A stretch of 64,000 bases of DNA, taken from the NCBI RefSeq assembly GCF_000969605.1, contig NZ_JZUE01000001.1, positions 124,001 through 188,000 of the forward strand, in the 5' to 3' direction. A program made the translations under genes and the position numbers. The DNA is from Aquincola tertiaricarbonis (GTDB lineage: Bacteria > Pseudomonadota > Gammaproteobacteria > Burkholderiales > Burkholderiaceae_C). Positions 25,323-35,079 of the stretch are shown here, in pieces. Within the stretch, counting starts at the first letter, position 1, and every line of letters starts with the position of its first letter. The notes beneath the pieces were generated by a model. That model did no database searches, was not told the DNA's origin, and saw only the letters and a program-made list of their open reading frames with translations.

Positions 25323-26462
25323 ATCCGCCAGCGGATGCGGTCCGTCGTGCCGGGGCTGGAAATGCGCATCCACATGGGCCTGGGTCACCGCGTCCAGCGT
25401 CGGCGGGTCCCAGCGCGGGTTCTTGTCCTTGTCGATGAGCAGGGCACGCACGCCCTCGGCGAAATCGTTGGCCAGGCAGCAGCCCAGCGACACCTGGTAC
25501 TCCAGCCGCAGCGCATCGGCCAGCGACAGCGTGCGCGCGCGGCGCAGCAGCTCGTACGACACCGCCGCCGAGCTGGGCGAGCCCTTGATGAAGCCCTGCG
25601 CCGCCTGCGCCAGCCAGGGCTCGGCATGGTCGGCCAGGCCGCGCAGCCGCGGCGCAATGTCGGCCAGCCGGTCGTGGCCCATGGTCTTGTTGATGAGGTC
25701 GAGGTGGGTGCGCACCGGGGCCGCGGGCAGCTCATCCGGCGTGCCCAGCGCCTCGATCAGGTGGCTGAGCCGGGCACCGTCGCGCTCGGCGTCGCCGCGC
25801 CAGGGCGCTTCGGCCATGGCGGCCAGCAGCGCGGCCTTGTCCTCATGGCGGGCCACGAAGTCGGCCAGACCCAGGAACAGCGCGTCGGCCGCATGCACCG
25901 AGGCACCGGTGAGCGCCAGGAACAGCCCGGTCTTGCCCGGCATGCGCGGCAGGAACCAGCTGCCCGCCACGTCGGGGTACAGGCCGATCGCCACCTCGGG
26001 CATCGCCAGCCGCGTGCGCGGCGTCACCACCCGGTGCGAGCAGCCGGCCAGCAGCCCGATGCCGCCGCCCATCACGATGCCGTGGCCCCAGCCGACGATG
26101 GGCTTGGGGTAGGTGTGCAGCCGGTGGTCCAGCCGGTACTCGTGCTCGAAGAAGGCCTCGGCCAGCGGCGACACCGTGCCCGGCGATTCGGTGCGCAGCG
26201 ACAGGATCTCGCGCGCCAGCGAGGCCACGTCGCCACCGGCGCAGAAGGCCTTGTCGCCGGCCGCGTCCAGCACCACGGCCACGATGCCCTCGTCGTCGGC
26301 CCAGGTGTCGAAGGCGGAGGCCAGGCGCTTGACCATCGGCAGGTTCAGCGCATTCAGCGTGGCGGTGCTGTTGAGCGTGACATGGCCGATGCGGTGGCCG
26401 CTGGTGGTGGCGAGTTCGCGCACCGCCACGCCGTCGGTGGTCATCTGGTCGAGGTCAAGCAT
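25314..26462 (-). CDS. 3-hydroxyisobutyryl-CoA hydrolase
   Basis: 382 residues, the longer ECH_2 form of the crotonase fold, as expected for this hydrolase rather than an ordinary hydratase of about 260. It releases 3-hydroxyisobutyrate from its CoA ester, an unusual CoA-losing step in valine catabolism that limits toxic methacrylyl-CoA. Key segments: AFCAGGDVASL (oxyanion hole), GHGIVMGGGIGLLAG, and MPEVAIGLYPDVAGSWFL with the catalytic acid. The ATG at 26462 overlaps the end of the upstream hydratase gene by 8 bp. Confidence 0.92.
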   Translation of the reverse strand: MLDLDQMTTDGVAVRELATTSGHRIGHVTLNSTATLNALNLPMVKRLASAFDTWADDEGIVAVVLDAAGDKAFCAGGDVASLAREILSLRTESPGTVSPLAEAFFEHEYRLDHRLHTYPKPIVGWGHGIVMGGGIGLLAGCSHRVVTPRTRLAMPEVAIGLYPDVAGSWFLPRMPGKTGLFLALTGASVHAADALFLGLADFVARHEDKAALLAAMAEAPWRGDAERDGARLSHLIEALGTPDELPAAPVRTHLDLINKTMGHDRLADIAPRLRGLADHAEPWLAQAAQGFIKGSPSSAAVSYELLRRARTLSLADALRLEYQVSLGCCLANDFAEGVRALLIDKDKNPRWDPPTLDAVTQAHVDAHFQPRHDGPHPLADLV

Positions 26463-27252
26463 TGCGCCACTCCGGTTGGCGCTTGGCCAGGAAGGCATTG
26501 ACGCCTTCGCGCTGGTCTTCGCTGTCGAAGAGGGCCACGAAGGCCTCGCGCTCGGCCACCAGCACCTGGTGCGCCGGCTGGTGGCGCGCGCCCTGGATGA
26601 GCTTCTTGCACGCGGTGACGCTGGTGGGGCTCTGCCTTTCCACCATCGCGGCCATGGCCAGCGCACGCTGCAGCGCGCCGCCGCGCGGCACCACGTCATC
26701 CACCAGGCCGATGCGCAGCGCGGTAGGCGCGTCCACCCGCTCGCCCAGCAACACCATGCGCTTGGCCCAGCTCTCGCCCACCGTCCAGGCCAGCCACTGG
26801 GTGCCGCCGGCACAGGGCAGCAGGCCGACGGTGGCTTCGGGCAGGGCCATCTGCGCATGTTCCTCGGCCACGCGCAGGTCGCAGGCCAGCGCGCATTCCA
26901 GGCCGCCGCCCATCGCATAGCCGTTGATGGCCGCGATGCTCACGCCGCGGAAGGCGGCCAGCGCCTCGAAGGCTTCGCCGAAGCGGCGCGCCATGGTGGC
27001 GGCGCGGCCCTTGTCGCCATCGGCGAACAGCTTCAGGTCGGCGCCGGCGGAAAAGAACTTTTCGCCGCTGCCGGTGATCACCAGGCTGTAGATCTCGCGC
27101 TCGGCATTGAGCTGGGCCACCAGCCGGGTGAGGGCGCCCAGGCTGGCCTCGGTCCAGGTGTGGGCCGGCGGGTTGTCCAGCGTCACCACGGCGGTGTGGC
27201 CGCGGCGCTCGAGCCGCAGGCCCGTGAATTCAGCGTTGTTCAAGTTGTCCAT
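26455..27252 (-). CDS. Enoyl-CoA hydratase (valine operon)
   Basis: 265 residues of the crotonase superfamily. Expected to hydrate methacrylyl-CoA to 3-hydroxyisobutyryl-CoA. Visible: FFSAGADLKLFADGDKG (first oxyanion-hole loop), INGYAMGGGLECALACD with the first catalytic Glu, and ALPEATVGLLPCAGGTQWL with the second. Overlaps the following hydrolase gene by 8 bp and starts 7 bp after the acyl-CoA dehydrogenase stop, so it lies in one polycistron. The start codon lies inside a GntR-like dyad. Confidence 0.92.
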   Translation of the reverse strand: MDNLNNAEFTGLRLERRGHTAVVTLDNPPAHTWTEASLGALTRLVAQLNAEREIYSLVITGSGEKFFSAGADLKLFADGDKGRAATMARRFGEAFEALAAFRGVSIAAINGYAMGGGLECALACDLRVAEEHAQMALPEATVGLLPCAGGTQWLAWTVGESWAKRMVLLGERVDAPTALRIGLVDDVVPRGGALQRALAMAAMVERQSPTSVTACKKLIQGARHQPAHQVLVAEREAFVALFDSEDQREGVNAFLAKRQPEWRNA

Positions 27253-27257
27253 ACAAG
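27244..27257. promoter_or_regulatory. GntR-like dyad over the hydratase start codon
   Basis: On the bottom strand the sequence is CTTGTATGGACAAC, i.e. CTTGT-N4-ACAAC, one base from perfect arms and matching the palindrome at 25309-25322. It covers the ATG of the enoyl-CoA hydratase. Possible internal operator; inference from two copies. Confidence 0.3.
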
Positions 27258-27258
27258 T

Positions 27259-28419
27259 TCAGCGGAGGGTATCGGTCGCGTTGTCCTGCAGCATGCGGCG
27301 GGCGATGATCACCCGCATGATTTCGTTGGTGCCTTCCAGGATCTGGTGCACCCGGGCATCGCGCAGCAGCCGCTCCAGCGGGTATTCGCGGATGTAGCCG
27401 TAGCCGCCATGCAGCTGCAGCGCCTCGTTGCACACGCGGAAGCCCAGGTCGGTGGCCAGGCGCTTGGCCATCGCGCAGTAGGTGGTGGCGTCGGCATGGG
27501 CTGCGTCCAGCTTGCTGGCGGCCAGCCGCACCATCTGGCGCGCGGCCACCAGCTCGGTGGCCATGTCGGCCAGCTTGAACTGCAGCGCCTGGAACTCGGC
27601 CAGCGGCTTGCCGAACTGCTTGCGCTCATGCAGGTAGCGCTGCGCGGCGTTGAGTGCGCCCTGGCCGGCGCCCACCGAGCAGGTGGCGATGTTGATGCGG
27701 CCGCCGTCCAGGCCCTTCATCGCGATCTTGAAGCCTTCGCCTTCTTCGCCCAGCCGCTGCAACGCGGGCACGCGCACGTCGTCGAAGGCGATCTGGCGCG
27801 TGGGCTGGCTGTTCCAGCCCATCTTGTCTTCCTTGCGGCCATAGCGGATGCCTTCGCTCTTCGCATCCAGCACGAAGGCCGAGATGCCGGCCGCGCCCGG
27901 GCCGCCGGTGCGCGCCATCACCACCAGCACGTCGGTGGCGCCGGCGCCGGAGATGAAGGCCTTGCCGCCGTTGAGCACGTAATGCTCGCCATCCAGCCGC
28001 GCGGTGGTGCGCAAGGAGGCGGCGTCCGATCCGGCGCCGGGCTCGGTCAGGCAGTAGGAGCCCAGCCATTCGCCACGCGCCAGCGGCTGCGCAAAGCGCT
28101 CGGCCACCTCGGGCCGCGCGAAGCTGCCCACCATCCAGGTCACCATGTTGTGGATGGTGATGTAGGCCGCGGTGGAGGGGCAGGCCGCGGCCAGTTCCTC
28201 GAACACCAGCGTGGCGTCGAGCCGCGACAGGCCCAGCCCGCCCGCGGCCTCGGACGTGTAGAGGCCCATGAAGCCCAGCTCGCCGGCCTGGCGCAGCGTG
28301 TCGATCGGGAAGAAGGCCTCGGCGTCCCACTGCGCTGCATGCGGCGCCATCGCGCTCTGCGCAAATTCGCGTGCGGTCTGCTGGAAGGCGCGCTGGTCGT
28401 CGTTCAGTTCGAAGTCCAT
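27259..28419 (-). CDS. Acyl-CoA dehydrogenase, probable isobutyryl-CoA dehydrogenase
   Basis: 386 residues. Expected reaction: isobutyryl-CoA to methacrylyl-CoA with FAD, electrons passing to ETF. Motifs: YCLTEPGAGSDAASL and ISGAGATDVLVVMART (FAD/CoA contacts), and the C-terminal LHGGYGYIREYPLERLLRD and HQILEGTNEIMR segments; in isobutyryl/short-branched enzymes the catalytic Glu lies in the latter region. The substrate assignment comes mainly from its place between mmsA and the hydratase; other short branched acyl-CoAs are possible. Confidence 0.9.
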   Translation of the reverse strand: MDFELNDDQRAFQQTAREFAQSAMAPHAAQWDAEAFFPIDTLRQAGELGFMGLYTSEAAGGLGLSRLDATLVFEELAAACPSTAAYITIHNMVTWMVGSFARPEVAERFAQPLARGEWLGSYCLTEPGAGSDAASLRTTARLDGEHYVLNGGKAFISGAGATDVLVVMARTGGPGAAGISAFVLDAKSEGIRYGRKEDKMGWNSQPTRQIAFDDVRVPALQRLGEEGEGFKIAMKGLDGGRINIATCSVGAGQGALNAAQRYLHERKQFGKPLAEFQALQFKLADMATELVAARQMVRLAASKLDAAHADATTYCAMAKRLATDLGFRVCNEALQLHGGYGYIREYPLERLLRDARVHQILEGTNEIMRVIIARRMLQDNATDTLR

Positions 28420-28435
28420 GGGCCGCGGCGCGCCG

Positions 28436-29953
<1,518 letters not shown>

Positions 29954-29965
29954 GGAATGTCTCCG

Positions 29966-30088
29966 TTGTGAAGGGGCAGGTCTTCACACAGAATCTATCC
30001 ACCAACTTCACAAGCCTCAAGCGTTGCAGAGCAGAAAAGTGCAAACCCTAGTGCGCCCGGAGGCCTGGTTCTTGTGAAGCCTGTGAAG
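29966..30088. promoter_or_regulatory. Divergent mmsA/regulator control region with repeated CTTCACA sites
   Basis: The 7-mer CTTCACA/TGTGAAG occurs five times: 29967-29973, 29982-29988, 30006-30012, 30073-30079 and 30082-30088. Two copies extend to CTTCACAAG (30006-30014) and its complement CTTGTGAAG (30071-30079). Such clustering in a divergent promoter suggests binding sites for the adjacent regulator. Confidence 0.55.
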
Positions 30089-30097
30089 TCGACAGCC

Positions 30098-31543
30098 ATG
30101 CCGCCGGCCGGCCGTAAGCTGTTCGTCGGCGCCCGCGTGCGCCGCCTGCGGGAGCAGCGTGGCCTGAGCCAGCAGCTGCTGGCGCAGCGGCTGGGCCTGT
30201 CGCTCAGCTACGTGAGCCAGATCGAAAATGACCAGCGCCCGGTCACGGCCGCGGTGCAGCTCAAGCTGGCCGAGGTGTTCGGCGGGGATGCGGCGCAGTT
30301 CCCCGAGCACGAGCACCAGCGCCTGCTGGCCGAGCTGGATGCGGCGCTGAACGACCGCACGCTGTCCGCCGCGCCGGTGCCTGCGCCGCAGCTGGCGCGC
30401 ATGGTGGCGCAGGCGCCCGAACTGGTGCAGGCCTTCCTGGCGCTGCACCAGCGCCACCTGCGGCTGCAGGAGGAGCATGCGCAGACCATCGACCGCTTCT
30501 ACGGCGAGCTGGGCGGCGACCACCTGCGCGGCCCCATCGCGCCGCCGCCGCACGAGGCGGTGCGCGAGCACTTCAACAAGCTGGAGAACTACGTCGACGT
30601 GCTGGACCGTGAGGCCGAGCTCATCGCGGCGCAGCACCAGGTGCGGCCCGGCCGCCGTGCCGCAGCGCTGCGGGCGCTGCTGCAGCAGGCCTGCGGCGTG
30701 GAGGTGGTGGCCGCCGCCGGCATGGGCGCCGACGGCAGCCTTCGCCGCTACGAGCGCGCCCGCCGGCGGCTGCATGTGCCGGCGCACCTGAGCGACGCCC
30801 AGCAGGCCTACCAGATGGCCACGCAGTACGCGCTGCTGGCCTGCCGCGAGGCCATCGACGCGGTGGTGGGCGCCGCCGGCTTCGCCGATGCCGACACCCG
30901 CGCGCTGGCCCACCAGGGCCTAGCGCACTACTTCGCCGGCGCACTGATGCTGCCTTACCGCACCTTTCTGGCCGCGGCGCGCACGGTGCGCTACGACATC
31001 GAGCTGCTGGCGCAGCGCTTCCAGGTCAGCTTCGAGACGGTGTGCCACCGCCTGAGCACCCTGCAGCGGCCCGGTGAGCGTGGCGTGCCGGTGTACTTCG
31101 TGCGGGTGGACCAGGCCGGCAACATCAGCAAGCGGCAAAGCGCCACCGCCTTCCACTTCGCCCGCCACGGGGGCGCCTGCCCGCTGTGGCAGGTGCACGA
31201 GGCCTTTACCCAGCCCGGCCGCATCCTCACCCAGGTGGCCGAGATGCCCGACGGCACGCGCTTCTTCGGCATCGCCCGCACCATCGAGCGCGGCGGCGGC
31301 GGCTACCTGGCGCGTCGCAAGCTGTTCGCCGTCGGCCTGGGCTGCGAGCTGGTGCATGCGCACGAACTGGTGTACGCCGATGGCCTGAACCTGGCCGCGC
31401 CGCAGCCGGTGGTGCCCATCGGCCCCGGCTGCCGCGTGTGCCCGCGCGCGGACTGCGTGCAGCGGGCCTTTCCGCCGGCCGGCAAGCCGCTGGTGGTCGA
31501 GACGGACAGCGAATCGCTGGTGTCCTACCGCTTCGATCAATGA
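30098..31543 (+). CDS. Short-chain fatty acyl regulator (XRE HTH, ScfR/RamB-like)
   Basis: 481 residues from the ATG at 30098; a GTG at 30074 would add eight residues. The N-terminus is an XRE-type helix-turn-helix (VRRLREQRGLSQQLLAQRLG, then SYVSQIENDQRP). The middle holds an ImmA/IrrE-like metallopeptidase-related domain with degenerate motif (LAHQGLAHYFAGALMLPY), and the C-terminus a Cys-containing domain with GPGCRVCPRADCVQRAF. This architecture is that of regulators responding to acetyl/propionyl-CoA-type metabolites, which fits control of an operon that yields propionyl-CoA. It is divergent from mmsA and probably binds the repeats between them. Confidence 0.88.
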   Translation: MPPAGRKLFVGARVRRLREQRGLSQQLLAQRLGLSLSYVSQIENDQRPVTAAVQLKLAEVFGGDAAQFPEHEHQRLLAELDAALNDRTLSAAPVPAPQLARMVAQAPELVQAFLALHQRHLRLQEEHAQTIDRFYGELGGDHLRGPIAPPPHEAVREHFNKLENYVDVLDREAELIAAQHQVRPGRRAAALRALLQQACGVEVVAAAGMGADGSLRRYERARRRLHVPAHLSDAQQAYQMATQYALLACREAIDAVVGAAGFADADTRALAHQGLAHYFAGALMLPYRTFLAAARTVRYDIELLAQRFQVSFETVCHRLSTLQRPGERGVPVYFVRVDQAGNISKRQSATAFHFARHGGACPLWQVHEAFTQPGRILTQVAEMPDGTRFFGIARTIERGGGGYLARRKLFAVGLGCELVHAHELVYADGLNLAAPQPVVPIGPGCRVCPRADCVQRAFPPAGKPLVVETDSESLVSYRFDQ

Positions 31544-31555
31544 TGGAAATATAGG

Positions 31556-31619
31556 CCCTCAATCGAGGGATTGCATGTAGATATCATCTGGGCGGATCAA
31601 ATCCACCAGATCTACATGC
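31556..31619 (+). promoter_or_regulatory. Stem-loops leading into the outer-membrane protein start codon
   Basis: A small hairpin CCCTC-AATC-GAGGG (31556-31569) is followed by inverted repeats GCATGTAGAT (31573-31582) and ATCTACATGC (31610-31619), with inner arms ATCTGG and CCAGAT. The ATG of the barrel gene (31616) is inside the right arm, so the folded RNA would hide the start codon. Alternatively this is a protein operator. Confidence 0.45.
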
Positions 31620-32905
31620 GCTTTCCCTTCCTGCTGGCCGGGCTGACCATCGGCTGCGCCTTGCTGGCGCTGACGCACGCCACCGCCCATGCCCAGGCCG
31701 ACACGGGCCTGCGCATCCACGGCTTCGGCACGGTGGGCGTGACCGCCATCAATGCGCCCGACGACTGGGGCATGCGCCGCTCGCACAAGCAGCGGCGCAA
31801 TGACGGCGGGCTGCGCATGGACGTCGACAGCCGCCTGGGGCTGCAGGCCAACTACGCCCTGGGCGACGAGGTGGAGATGGTGGGCCAGGCGGTGCTGCAG
31901 CCGCAGGTGCAGGTGCAGCCGGTGGAACTGGCCTTCGTCGCCTGGCGGCCGCGGCCGGACCTGACGCTGAGGCTGGGCCGCACGAACAACGACGTGGTGC
32001 TGCTGTCCGAGTCGCGCAACATCGGCTTCAGCTACCTGTGGGTGCGCCCCAACCACGACGCCTATGGCCCGCTGCCCATCTATCTGCTGGACGGCATCGA
32101 CGCCACCTGGCAGCACCAGGGCGGCGGCGCCCACTGGAAGGTGCATGCCTTCGCCGGCCGCGGCTCCACCACCGTGGACGGTGCCACCGGCCAGCGCAGC
32201 CAGCGCTACGACATCCAGCGGCTGGCGGGCCTCACCGTCTCCCGCGACCAGGGCGGGCTGCACCTGCGGGGCACGGTGGCTGCGGTGCGCGCGGCCCTGG
32301 GGCGCACCGCGGTGGCCACCCGGGCCCTGCAGACGCTGGGGCAGGTGGCGGCGCTGCCGCTGCCCACGGTGGCGGCCGAGGCAGCCGAGCTGCGCGAGGT
32401 GCTGGGCGGCCTGCTGGATTCGCGGCGGGTCACCTACGTGGGCGCGGGCCTGGCCTTCGACGACGGCGGCCCCTGGATCGCCACCGTGGAGGTGATGCGC
32501 GCGCTGTCCGAGGAGCGGTACATCAGCGGCCGCTTCGGCTATGCCAGCCTGGGCCGGCGCATCGGGCCGGTGACGGTGTACGGCACGGCCGGGGTGGGGC
32601 GCTTCGGCACCGGCTGGCAGACCCTGTCCGACTGGACCGATGCCCTGGCACCGCTGGCCGGGCCGGAGGTGGCCCGCGCCGTGGGCAACGCCGGCGCCGT
32701 CGTGCACCGGGAAGTGCACGGCGGGGCCACCCACCAGCATTCGGTATCGGTCGGCCTGCGCTGGGACCTGCATCCGCGCGCCGCCCTCAAGCTGCAGCTG
32801 GACCGCTTCAGCGTGGAGCGCACCGGCAGCCTGTTCTGGACCACCGGGGAAGCCCGGTCCGCGCGGCCCGTGGTGGGCAGCGTGGTGCTCGATTTCATCT
32901 TCTGA
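31616..32905 (+). CDS. Outer-membrane beta-barrel (porin-like) protein
   Basis: 429 residues with a signal peptide ending in THATAHAQA. The mature protein alternates polar and hydrophobic residues as in beta-barrels: LRIHGFGTVGVTAI, then MDVDSRLGLQANYALGDEVEMVGQAV, and a C-terminal VGSVVLDFIF ending in Phe, the outer-membrane insertion signal. The segment RLGRTNNDVVLLSESRNIGF resembles a porin-type 'R.GR' strand. Not a classical trimeric porin by sequence. It leads an operon with a PstS-like protein and a GGDEF sensor, so it may be part of a sensing apparatus rather than a nutrient channel. Confidence 0.75.
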   Translation: MRFPFLLAGLTIGCALLALTHATAHAQADTGLRIHGFGTVGVTAINAPDDWGMRRSHKQRRNDGGLRMDVDSRLGLQANYALGDEVEMVGQAVLQPQVQVQPVELAFVAWRPRPDLTLRLGRTNNDVVLLSESRNIGFSYLWVRPNHDAYGPLPIYLLDGIDATWQHQGGGAHWKVHAFAGRGSTTVDGATGQRSQRYDIQRLAGLTVSRDQGGLHLRGTVAAVRAALGRTAVATRALQTLGQVAALPLPTVAAEAAELREVLGGLLDSRRVTYVGAGLAFDDGGPWIATVEVMRALSEERYISGRFGYASLGRRIGPVTVYGTAGVGRFGTGWQTLSDWTDALAPLAGPEVARAVGNAGAVVHREVHGGATHQHSVSVGLRWDLHPRAALKLQLDRFSVERTGSLFWTTGEARSARPVVGSVVLDFIF

Positions 32906-32918
32906 TCGACCACCGCGC

Positions 32919-33377
32919 ATGAATCAGCCGAGCCGTTGCTTCTTCCTTGCCGCCCGCTGGCTGCTGGCCTGCGTGCTGGCCGTGGCCGCCGCCGCGCCCG
33001 CCCGGGCCGACCTCTACGTGGTGGTGCATGCCGACAACCCCAGCCGTTCGATGACGCAGAAGGAAGTGCTCGACCTGTACATGGGCCGCAGCCGCGTCTT
33101 CGCCCATGGCGACGTGGCCCTGCCCTTCGACCTGCCGCGCGACAGCAGCGGGCGCGAGCGCTTCTACCAGGCGTTGGCCGGCATGGGCCTGTCGCAGGTC
33201 AACAGTTACTGGTCGCGACTGATGTTCACCGGCCAGAGCATGCCGCCGCTGCCGCTGCCCGGCGAGGCGGAGATGCTGGCCATCGTGCGCCGCAATCCGA
33301 ATGCCATCGGCTACGTGGCCACCGAGCCCGCCGACCGCGGCATCCGCACCGTGCTCGTGTTGCGGGAGCCGCGTTGA
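32919..33377 (+). CDS. Small PstS-like periplasmic phosphate/anion-binding protein
   Basis: 152 residues with a signal peptide (WLLACVLAVAAAAPARA). The mature part has the opening of PstS-like folds: DLYVVVHADNPSRSMTQKEVLDLYMGRSRVF, and FYQALAGMGLSQVNSYWSRLMFTGQSMPP. It ends with the NAIGYVATEPADRG loop typical of 'phosphate ABC transporter substrate-binding' relatives. At 152 residues it is far shorter than true binding proteins (about 300) and no ABC genes are nearby, so it is probably a sensor partner. Its stop overlaps the TTG start of the GGDEF gene. Confidence 0.75.
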   Translation: MNQPSRCFFLAARWLLACVLAVAAAAPARADLYVVVHADNPSRSMTQKEVLDLYMGRSRVFAHGDVALPFDLPRDSSGRERFYQALAGMGLSQVNSYWSRLMFTGQSMPPLPLPGEAEMLAIVRRNPNAIGYVATEPADRGIRTVLVLREPR

Positions 33378-35008
33378 AGCCACGCCGCCGGCGCTGGCGC
33401 GCGCTGGGCCGGCTGCAGGCGCGGCTGCTGCTGACGGTGGCCGGCGGCGCGGTGGCTTTCGCGCTGCTGGCCGCGGCCGCGGCCTATGCCCTGGGCGCCC
33501 AGCGCAGCCAGGCCGACGCCCGCCGCACGCTGGACGACCTGGCCACGGCCGTCGAGAAGACGGTGCAGATCGGCACCTTCAGCAGCGACACCGTGCTGCT
33601 GGGCGAGGTGGCCGGCGGGCTGGTCGGCCATCCGCTGCTCCTGCGCGCCGTGATCCGCGATGCCGCGGGCCGCGTGCTGGTCGACACCGGCACCGCCGCG
33701 CGGCCGCCGGCGGACTGGTCGCTGCTGCGGCCGGTGCTGTCGCCCTTCGATGCGCGTGAACGCATCGGCATGCTGGAGCTGCTGCCCGACGCCGATGAGC
33801 AGCGCCGCAGCGCCCGGGCCGAAGCCCGCACGCTGGCGCTGCCGCTGGTGGCGCAGACGCTGCTGGTGGCGCTGCTCGTGTACGCGGTGGCTGCCCGGCT
33901 GGTATCCGCGCCCATCGTGCACACCGCCGGCGCACTGCGCCGCATGCAGCCCGGCACCGGCGAGCGCCTGCCCACGCCGCCGCTGCACCAGCACGACGAG
34001 ATCGGCGAGCTCATCGCCGGCGCCAACGCCCTGCTGCAGGCCAACCAGCTGACGCTGCAGCGCGAGCGGGCGCTGCGCGCCGAGATCGAGGCGATGGAGG
34101 CGCAGTACCGCGAGATCTTCGACTCCACCAGCGCGGGCATCTTCGTGCTCACGCCGTCCGGCCGGCTGCTCAACAGCAATCCCACCGCGCTGCGCGTGGT
34201 GGGCATGCCGCTGCGCGAGATGCGCGACCTGCGCGAGACCGACTTCCTGCGCGAGGTGTTCGCCTGGCCCGAGCGGGTGGAAGCCATGATCCGCGAGGCC
34301 CTGCGCACCGGCCACACCGTCTCCGGCGACCTGGAGCTGCGCCGGCGCGACCAGGGCCTGCAGTGGGTGCACTGCCTCATCTCCGTGCAGGGCCACGACG
34401 CCGCGGAGGGCGGCCGGCCCGGTGCGCAGCGGCTGATCGAGGCGGTGATGTACGACGTGACCGAGCGCATCCGCACCGAGCACCATGTGCGCTACCAGGC
34501 CGAGCACGACATGCTCACCGGCCTGCGCAACCGCGTGGGCTTCGAGGCGCGGGTCGAGCGCATGCTGGCCGCGCCCCAGCATCCGGCGCTGTGCCTGCTC
34601 TACATCGACCTGGACGGCTTCAAGCGCGTGAACGACGAGCTGGGCCATGCCGCCGGCGACGAGGTGCTGCGTGCCTGCGCGCTGCGCATGAAGCATGCGG
34701 TGCGCCGCGGCACCGACAGCGTGGCGCGGCTGGGCGGCGACGAGTTCGCGGTGGTGCTGCAGCATGCCGGTGGGCATGAGGAGGTGGTGGCGCGCATGGC
34801 CGCCCACCTGCTGGCGGCGCTGTGCGAGCCCATCAAGCTGGTGGACGGCCGCACTGCCCAGGTGGGTGCCAGCATCGGCATCGCCACCGCGCCGCGCCAC
34901 GGCGCCACGCTGCAGGCCCTGGCCGAAGCCGCCGATGCGGCAATGTACGAGGTCAAGCGCACCGGCAAGAACAGCTTCGCCACCGCCTGGCGCGCGCCGC
35001 CGGCCTAG
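33374..35008 (+). CDS. Periplasmic-sensing diguanylate cyclase (HAMP-PAS-GGDEF)
   Basis: 544 residues. No ATG lies before the first membrane helix, so the TTG at 33374, overlapping the previous stop as TTGA, is the likely start. Order: TM helix (about 15-40), a periplasmic CHASE8-like domain (about 40-150), second TM (155-180), HAMP, PAS (about 235-370) and GGDEF (about 370-540). The active site RLGGDEFAVVL is intact with an I-site RGTD five residues before it, so it is expected to make c-di-GMP. The layout resembles YfiN/DgcN, whose periplasmic partner YfiR controls it; the PstS-like protein could play that role here. Confidence 0.85.
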   Translation: MKPRRRRWRALGRLQARLLLTVAGGAVAFALLAAAAAYALGAQRSQADARRTLDDLATAVEKTVQIGTFSSDTVLLGEVAGGLVGHPLLLRAVIRDAAGRVLVDTGTAARPPADWSLLRPVLSPFDARERIGMLELLPDADEQRRSARAEARTLALPLVAQTLLVALLVYAVAARLVSAPIVHTAGALRRMQPGTGERLPTPPLHQHDEIGELIAGANALLQANQLTLQRERALRAEIEAMEAQYREIFDSTSAGIFVLTPSGRLLNSNPTALRVVGMPLREMRDLRETDFLREVFAWPERVEAMIREALRTGHTVSGDLELRRRDQGLQWVHCLISVQGHDAAEGGRPGAQRLIEAVMYDVTERIRTEHHVRYQAEHDMLTGLRNRVGFEARVERMLAAPQHPALCLLYIDLDGFKRVNDELGHAAGDEVLRACALRMKHAVRRGTDSVARLGGDEFAVVLQHAGGHEEVVARMAAHLLAALCEPIKLVDGRTAQVGASIGIATAPRHGATLQALAEAADAAMYEVKRTGKNSFATAWRAPPA

Positions 35009-35079
35009 ACACCCGCCTGCCGACCAGGTTGCCAAGGTAGGGGCTGCGCGCGCAAGCGGGCTGCCTACACTGCGGCCAC

